This document shows, piece after piece, positions 5,433 through 8,876 of a stretch of DNA of 8,876 nucleotides (its first letter is position 1; every line of letters starts with the position of its first letter). This stretch comes from Pseudorhodobacter antarcticus (GTDB taxonomy: Bacteria; Pseudomonadota; Alphaproteobacteria; Rhodobacterales; Rhodobacteraceae). Where the stretch lies: assembly GCA_945897655.1 (NCBI GenBank), contig CAMDHB010000126.1, positions 1-8,876 of the forward strand. The letters run 5' to 3'. A program made the translations under genes and the position numbers. Under the pieces are notes generated by a model. That model was not told the origin of the DNA. It worked only from the letters and a program-made list of their open reading frames with translations, and ran no database searches.

Positions 5433-6911
5433 ATGCCCGCACCCAAGACCCTTGCAACCCTCGGCCTGACCGCCCGGTCGGGCCGCAATCCCATTCTGAC
5501 CGGCATCACCCAGGACAGCCGCGCCGTCCGCGACGGGTTCCTGTTCGTTGCCCTGCCCGGCACCACCGTCCACGGCGCCACCTTCATTCCCGCCGCCCTG
5601 TCCGCCGGGGCCGCCGCCATCCTGACCGACGCCACCGGCGCCCGCATTGCGCATGATGCCCTTTCAACCTCCACCGCCGCCCTGATCGTGGCCGAGGATC
5701 CACGCGAGGCGCTCGCCTCTGCCGCCGCCCTGTGGTTCGGCGCCCAACCCGCCACAATGGTTGCCGTCACCGGCACCAACGGCAAAACCTCGGTCGCCAC
5801 CTTTTGCCGCCAGATCTGGACACTTCTGGGCCACGCCGCCATCAACATCGGCACCACCGGGATCGAGGGGGCCTGGGCCGGCCCCTCCACCCACACCACC
5901 CCCGACCCCATCACCCTGCACCGCATCCTGGCCCAAGCCAGTGCCGAAGGCGTCACCCATGCCGCGATGGAGGCCTCCTCCCACGGCCTCGACCAGCGCC
6001 GCCTTGACGGCGTGCGCCTCAAGGCCGCCGGTTTCACCAACTTCACCCAAGACCACCTTGATTATCACAAGACGTTCGAGGCGTATTTCGCAGCCAAATC
6101 CGCCCTCTTCACCCGCGTCCTGCCGCCCGATGGCACCGCCGTCCTGAACCTGAACGACCCCAAGGGCCAGGAACTGGCAGCCCTCGCCACCGCTCGAGGC
6201 CTGAACCTCATGACCGTCGGCCATGACGCCGCCTGCGACATGCGCATCCTCGCCCAACGCTTTGATGCCACAGGCCAGGATCTGCGCCTGTCCTGGAAAG
6301 GGGCCGTGCACCAAGTCCGCCTTGCCCTCATCGGCGGCTTTCAGGCCGAGAATGTTCTGATGGCCGCTGGTCTGGTGATTGCCGCAGGCGCGGCCCCCGG
6401 CGATGTCCTCAGCGTGCTGCCGGGCCTGACCGGCGTGCGCGGCCGCATGCAACTCGCTGCCACCCGCAAGAACGGCGCGACCGTCTTTGTCGACTACGCC
6501 CATACCCCCGACGCCCTTGCCACCGCCTTGCAGGCCCTCCGCCCCCATGTCCTTGGCCGCCTGATCGTTGTCTTTGGCGCAGGCGGCGACCGCGACCGCG
6601 GCAAGCGCCCCCTCATGGGTGCCGCCGCCGCCGCCCATGCCGATGTCCTCTATGTCACCGACGACAACCCCCGCTCCGAAGACCCCGCCACCATCCGCGC
6701 CGCCATCCTCGCCGCCTGCCCCGGCGCATCCGAAGTGGGCGACCGCGCCGAAGCCATCCTGCGCGGTGTCGATGCCCTTCTGCCCGGCGATGCCCTTCTG
6801 ATTGCAGGCAAGGGCCATGAAAGCGGTCAAATCATCAAGGGCGACATCTATCCCTTTGACGACGTTGAACAAGCCTCGGTCGCTGTGGCCGCACTGGACG
6901 GTGTGATATGA
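5433..6911 (+). CDS. murE: UDP-MurNAc-L-Ala-D-Glu:meso-diaminopimelate ligase MurE
   Basis: MurE adds the third residue of the stem peptide in an ATP-dependent cytoplasmic step. The 492-residue product has the N-terminal UDP-binding motif ITQDSRAV, the P-loop GTNGKT (114-119, Lys118), the NFTQDHLDYH stretch, and Lys222 as the likely carbamylated lysine. It also has DYAHTPDAL, DNPR (411-414) and GKGHE (459-463). DNPR is the known signature for meso-diaminopimelate rather than lysine, fitting a Gram-negative bacterium. The start ATG lies two bases after the ftsI stop. I see no good Shine-Dalgarno sequence there, so translation probably depends on ribosomes finishing ftsI. The 3' end overlaps murF by four bases (ATGA). 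Confidence 0.97.
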   Translation: MPAPKTLATLGLTARSGRNPILTGITQDSRAVRDGFLFVALPGTTVHGATFIPAALSAGAAAILTDATGARIAHDALSTSTAALIVAEDPREALASAAALWFGAQPATMVAVTGTNGKTSVATFCRQIWTLLGHAAINIGTTGIEGAWAGPSTHTTPDPITLHRILAQASAEGVTHAAMEASSHGLDQRRLDGVRLKAAGFTNFTQDHLDYHKTFEAYFAAKSALFTRVLPPDGTAVLNLNDPKGQELAALATARGLNLMTVGHDAACDMRILAQRFDATGQDLRLSWKGAVHQVRLALIGGFQAENVLMAAGLVIAAGAAPGDVLSVLPGLTGVRGRMQLAATRKNGATVFVDYAHTPDALATALQALRPHVLGRLIVVFGAGGDRDRGKRPLMGAAAAAHADVLYVTDDNPRSEDPATIRAAILAACPGASEVGDRAEAILRGVDALLPGDALLIAGKGHESGQIIKGDIYPFDDVEQASVAVAALDGVI

Positions 6912-8332
6912 CACTCTGGACCTCAACCGATGCCGCCACCGCTACCCAAGGCACCTCCACCGCCGACTGGCAGGCCAACGGCGTCTCCATCGACACCCGC
7001 ACCCTGCAACCTGGCGATCTGTTCGTGGCCCTCAAGGATGCCCGCGACGGCCATGATTTCGTCGCCGCCGCCCTCGCCAAAGGCGCCGCCGCCGCCCTCG
7101 TGACCTACATCCCCGAAGGCGTCCCCCCGGGTGCCCCCCTCCTCATCGTCCCCGATGTGCTTAAAGCGCTGGAAGACCTCGCCACCTTCGCCCGCGCCCG
7201 CACCAAGGCCCGCGTCATCGGCGTCACAGGTTCAGTCGGCAAAACCTCCACCAAGGAAATGCTGCGCGCCGTCCTGTCGGGCCAGGGCCGCACCCATGCA
7301 GCCGAGGCCAGCTACAACAACCACTGGGGCGTGCCCTTGACCCTCGCCCGCATGCCCCGCGACACCGATTTCGCCGTCATCGAAATCGGCATGAACCACC
7401 CCGGCGAAATCGCCCCCCTCGCCCGTCTGTCCCGCCTTGATGTGGCCCTCATCACCACCATCGCCCCCGCCCATCTGGAAGCCTTTAACGACCTCAACGG
7501 CATCGCCGCCGAAAAAGCCTCCATCTTTCAGGGCCTTGAACCCGGCGGCACCGCCATCGTCCCCCTCGACCCACCCACCGCACCCCTCCTGCTGGCCGAA
7601 GCACAGCGCCACGCCGCCCGGATCCTGACCTTCGGCACTCGGGCCGATACCAACTACCACCTTGCCCAAGTGACGGTCGGCAATGCCGCCACCATCGTCC
7701 GCGCCACCCGCCAGGGCACCCCGACCCTCTACAAGGTGATGAGCCCCGGCAAGCATTTCGCCGCCAACGGCCTTGCCGTCCTCGCCGTCGCCGATGCCCT
7801 TGGCCTTGACCCCGCCATCGCCGCCACCGACCTTGGCCGCTGGTCCCCGCCACAAGGACGCGGCACCCGCGAACGCATCGCCCTGGACCCGGTCGAAAAC
7901 CTGTCCTTCGACCTGATCGACGACGCCTTCAACTCCAACCCCGCCTCCCTTGCCGCCGCCCTTGACGTGCTGATCGCCGCCAACCCGCAAGATCAGGTCG
8001 GCCGCATCTCCGGTGGCCGCCGCATCGCGGTCTTGGGTGACATGCTGGAACTGGGGCCCACCGAAACAGACCTCCACCTCGCCATCGCCCGCCACCCCGG
8101 CCTGTCGCAGATCACAACCATCCACTGCGTCGGCCCCCGCATGGCCGCGCTCTGGCAGGCCTTGCCACGCAGGCAACAAGGCCTCTGGTGTGCCACCGCC
8201 CCCGAACTGGCCGCACAGGCCCGTGGCCTTGTGGATGCGGGCGATGTCGTCCTGGTCAAGGGCTCCAAGGGCATCAAGGTGTCACTGGTCGTTGACGCCC
8301 TGCGCAAATTGGGTCAAGGGGCAAGCCAATGA
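6908..8332 (+). CDS. murF: UDP-MurNAc-tripeptide:D-alanyl-D-alanine ligase MurF
   Basis: MurF completes the cytoplasmic precursor by adding the D-Ala-D-Ala dipeptide, giving UDP-MurNAc-pentapeptide. The 474-residue product has the N-terminal substrate motif SIDTRTLQPGDLFVAL, the P-loop TGSVGKTS (107-114, Lys112), SYNNHWGVPLT (from residue 135) and EIGMNHPGEI. DDAFNSNPAS (338-347) is the family's D-D-x-[YF]-N-x-N-P motif, and VLGDMLELG and VLVKGSKG (near the C-terminus) follow. All are MurF rather than MurE or MurC hallmarks. The start ATG overlaps the murE stop by four bases; the upstream ribosome binding site is weak, so coupling is likely. A 31-base gap follows before mraY. Confidence 0.97.
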   Translation: MTLWTSTDAATATQGTSTADWQANGVSIDTRTLQPGDLFVALKDARDGHDFVAAALAKGAAAALVTYIPEGVPPGAPLLIVPDVLKALEDLATFARARTKARVIGVTGSVGKTSTKEMLRAVLSGQGRTHAAEASYNNHWGVPLTLARMPRDTDFAVIEIGMNHPGEIAPLARLSRLDVALITTIAPAHLEAFNDLNGIAAEKASIFQGLEPGGTAIVPLDPPTAPLLLAEAQRHAARILTFGTRADTNYHLAQVTVGNAATIVRATRQGTPTLYKVMSPGKHFAANGLAVLAVADALGLDPAIAATDLGRWSPPQGRGTRERIALDPVENLSFDLIDDAFNSNPASLAAALDVLIAANPQDQVGRISGGRRIAVLGDMLELGPTETDLHLAIARHPGLSQITTIHCVGPRMAALWQALPRRQQGLWCATAPELAAQARGLVDAGDVVLVKGSKGIKVSLVVDALRKLGQGASQ

Positions 8333-8363
8333 AAACCAAGAACCCAAGCGTTAGGGGACAGAC

Positions 8364-8876
8364 ATGCTTTTTTGGCTGACCGAATTTTCGGACGGTGGCG
8401 ACTTTTTCAACCTGTTCCGCTACATCACCTTCCGCGCCGGGGCCGCCTTTGCCACCGCGCTGATCTTCGGGTTCATGTTCGGCCAACCCCTGATCGACCT
8501 GTTGCGCCGCAAGCAGGGCAAGGGCCAACCCATCCGCGATGACGGCCCCCAAACCCATTTTGCCAAGGCCGGCACCCCCACGATGGGCGGCCTTTTGATC
8601 CTGTCGGCCCTTCTCGTCTCGACCCTCACCTGGGCGCGCCTCGACAATCCCTATATCTGGATCGTCCTGCTGGTCACCCTCGCCTTCGGCCTGATCGGCT
8701 TTGCCGACGACTATGCCAAGGTCACCAAACAGAACACCAAGGGCGTCTCCAGCCGCATCCGCATGGCGCTGGGCCTCTTGATCGCAGCCCTTGCGACCTA
8801 TGCCGCCGCCCAGTTCCACCCCGACACGCTGACGGGCCAACTGGCCCTGCCCTTCTTCAAGAACGCCCTGATCAAC
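8364..8876 (+). CDS. mraY: phospho-N-acetylmuramoyl-pentapeptide transferase MraY, 3' end off the right edge
   Basis: MraY is the polytopic inner-membrane enzyme that transfers phospho-MurNAc-pentapeptide from UMP to undecaprenyl phosphate, forming lipid I. The 171 codons present run open to the right edge; the family is about 360 residues, so about half is missing. Visible hallmarks are GTPTMGGL and GFADDYAK with the catalytic Asp115 and Asp116, the same numbering as in Escherichia coli. NTKGVSSR follows. Hydrophobic segments lie at about 22-42, 74-90, 97-114 and 132-148. The start is the ATG at 8364, with AGGGGA (8353-8358) five bases upstream and an N-terminus (MLFWL) typical of MraY. The 31-base gap to murF shows no promoter or terminator, so it belongs to the same operon. 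Confidence 0.97.
   Translation, partial: MLFWLTEFSDGGDFFNLFRYITFRAGAAFATALIFGFMFGQPLIDLLRRKQGKGQPIRDDGPQTHFAKAGTPTMGGLLILSALLVSTLTWARLDNPYIWIVLLVTLAFGLIGFADDYAKVTKQNTKGVSSRIRMALGLLIAALATYAAAQFHPDTLTGQLALPFFKNALIN

Noticed and set aside
3715..5457. 580-codon open frame antisense to ftsI, plus a 312-codon frame (3594-4532)
   Set aside because: Its Gly/His/Gln-rich translation resembles no family and mirrors the C-ending codons of ftsI. Long antisense frames are expected in GC-rich genes.
5664..6926. 420-codon open frame antisense to murE
   Set aside because: It is a shadow of murE with a glycine-rich low-complexity translation and no ribosome binding site of note.
7232..8179. 315-codon open frame antisense to murF
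   Set aside because: Same reason: a codon-bias shadow of a well-supported gene.

Overview
The window is the front part of a division and cell wall (dcw) gene cluster from a GC-rich alphaproteobacterium. It is most likely a member of the Rhodobacteraceae/Paracoccaceae. Three things point there: the strongly C/G-ending codons, the sequence character of the proteins (a short FtsL, MraZ beginning MATEAFKGEF), and a long terminator-bearing leader in front of mraZ that resembles the UpsM leader described in Rhodobacter sphaeroides. No mobile element, CRISPR array, tRNA or rRNA gene was seen.

Layout. Positions 1-1067 hold the first 355 codons of murD on the minus strand; the gene runs off the left edge. 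A 654-base intergenic region (1068-1721) separates it from the plus-strand cluster. That region contains an 11-bp tandem repeat, a pair of TGGGA repeats that look like an MraZ operator, an AT-rich stretch with a candidate sigma-70 promoter, and a leader ending in a strong intrinsic terminator (1642-1684). It is best explained as a UpsM-like attenuated leader/sRNA. The plus-strand cluster follows without large gaps: mraZ (1722-2216), rsmH/mraW (2226-3251, TTG start), ftsL (3251-3631), ftsI (3628-5430), murE (5433-6911), murF (6908-8332) and mraY (8364 to the right edge, first 171 codons).

How the genes work together. MraZ is the cluster's own DNA-binding regulator, and RsmH methylates 16S rRNA. 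FtsL and FtsI are inner-membrane divisome proteins; FtsI is the septal transpeptidase. MurD, MurE and MurF add D-Glu, meso-diaminopimelate and D-Ala-D-Ala in turn to the UDP-MurNAc peptide. MraY then moves the finished pentapeptide precursor onto undecaprenyl phosphate. Short gaps and 1-4 base overlaps (rsmH/ftsL, ftsL/ftsI, murE/murF) indicate one translationally coupled operon.

The coding content is core and conventional. The points worth attention are regulatory and structural: the UpsM-like attenuator, the divergent position of murD (usually downstream of mraY), the possible MraZ operator far upstream, and a hairpin around the TTG start of rsmH.
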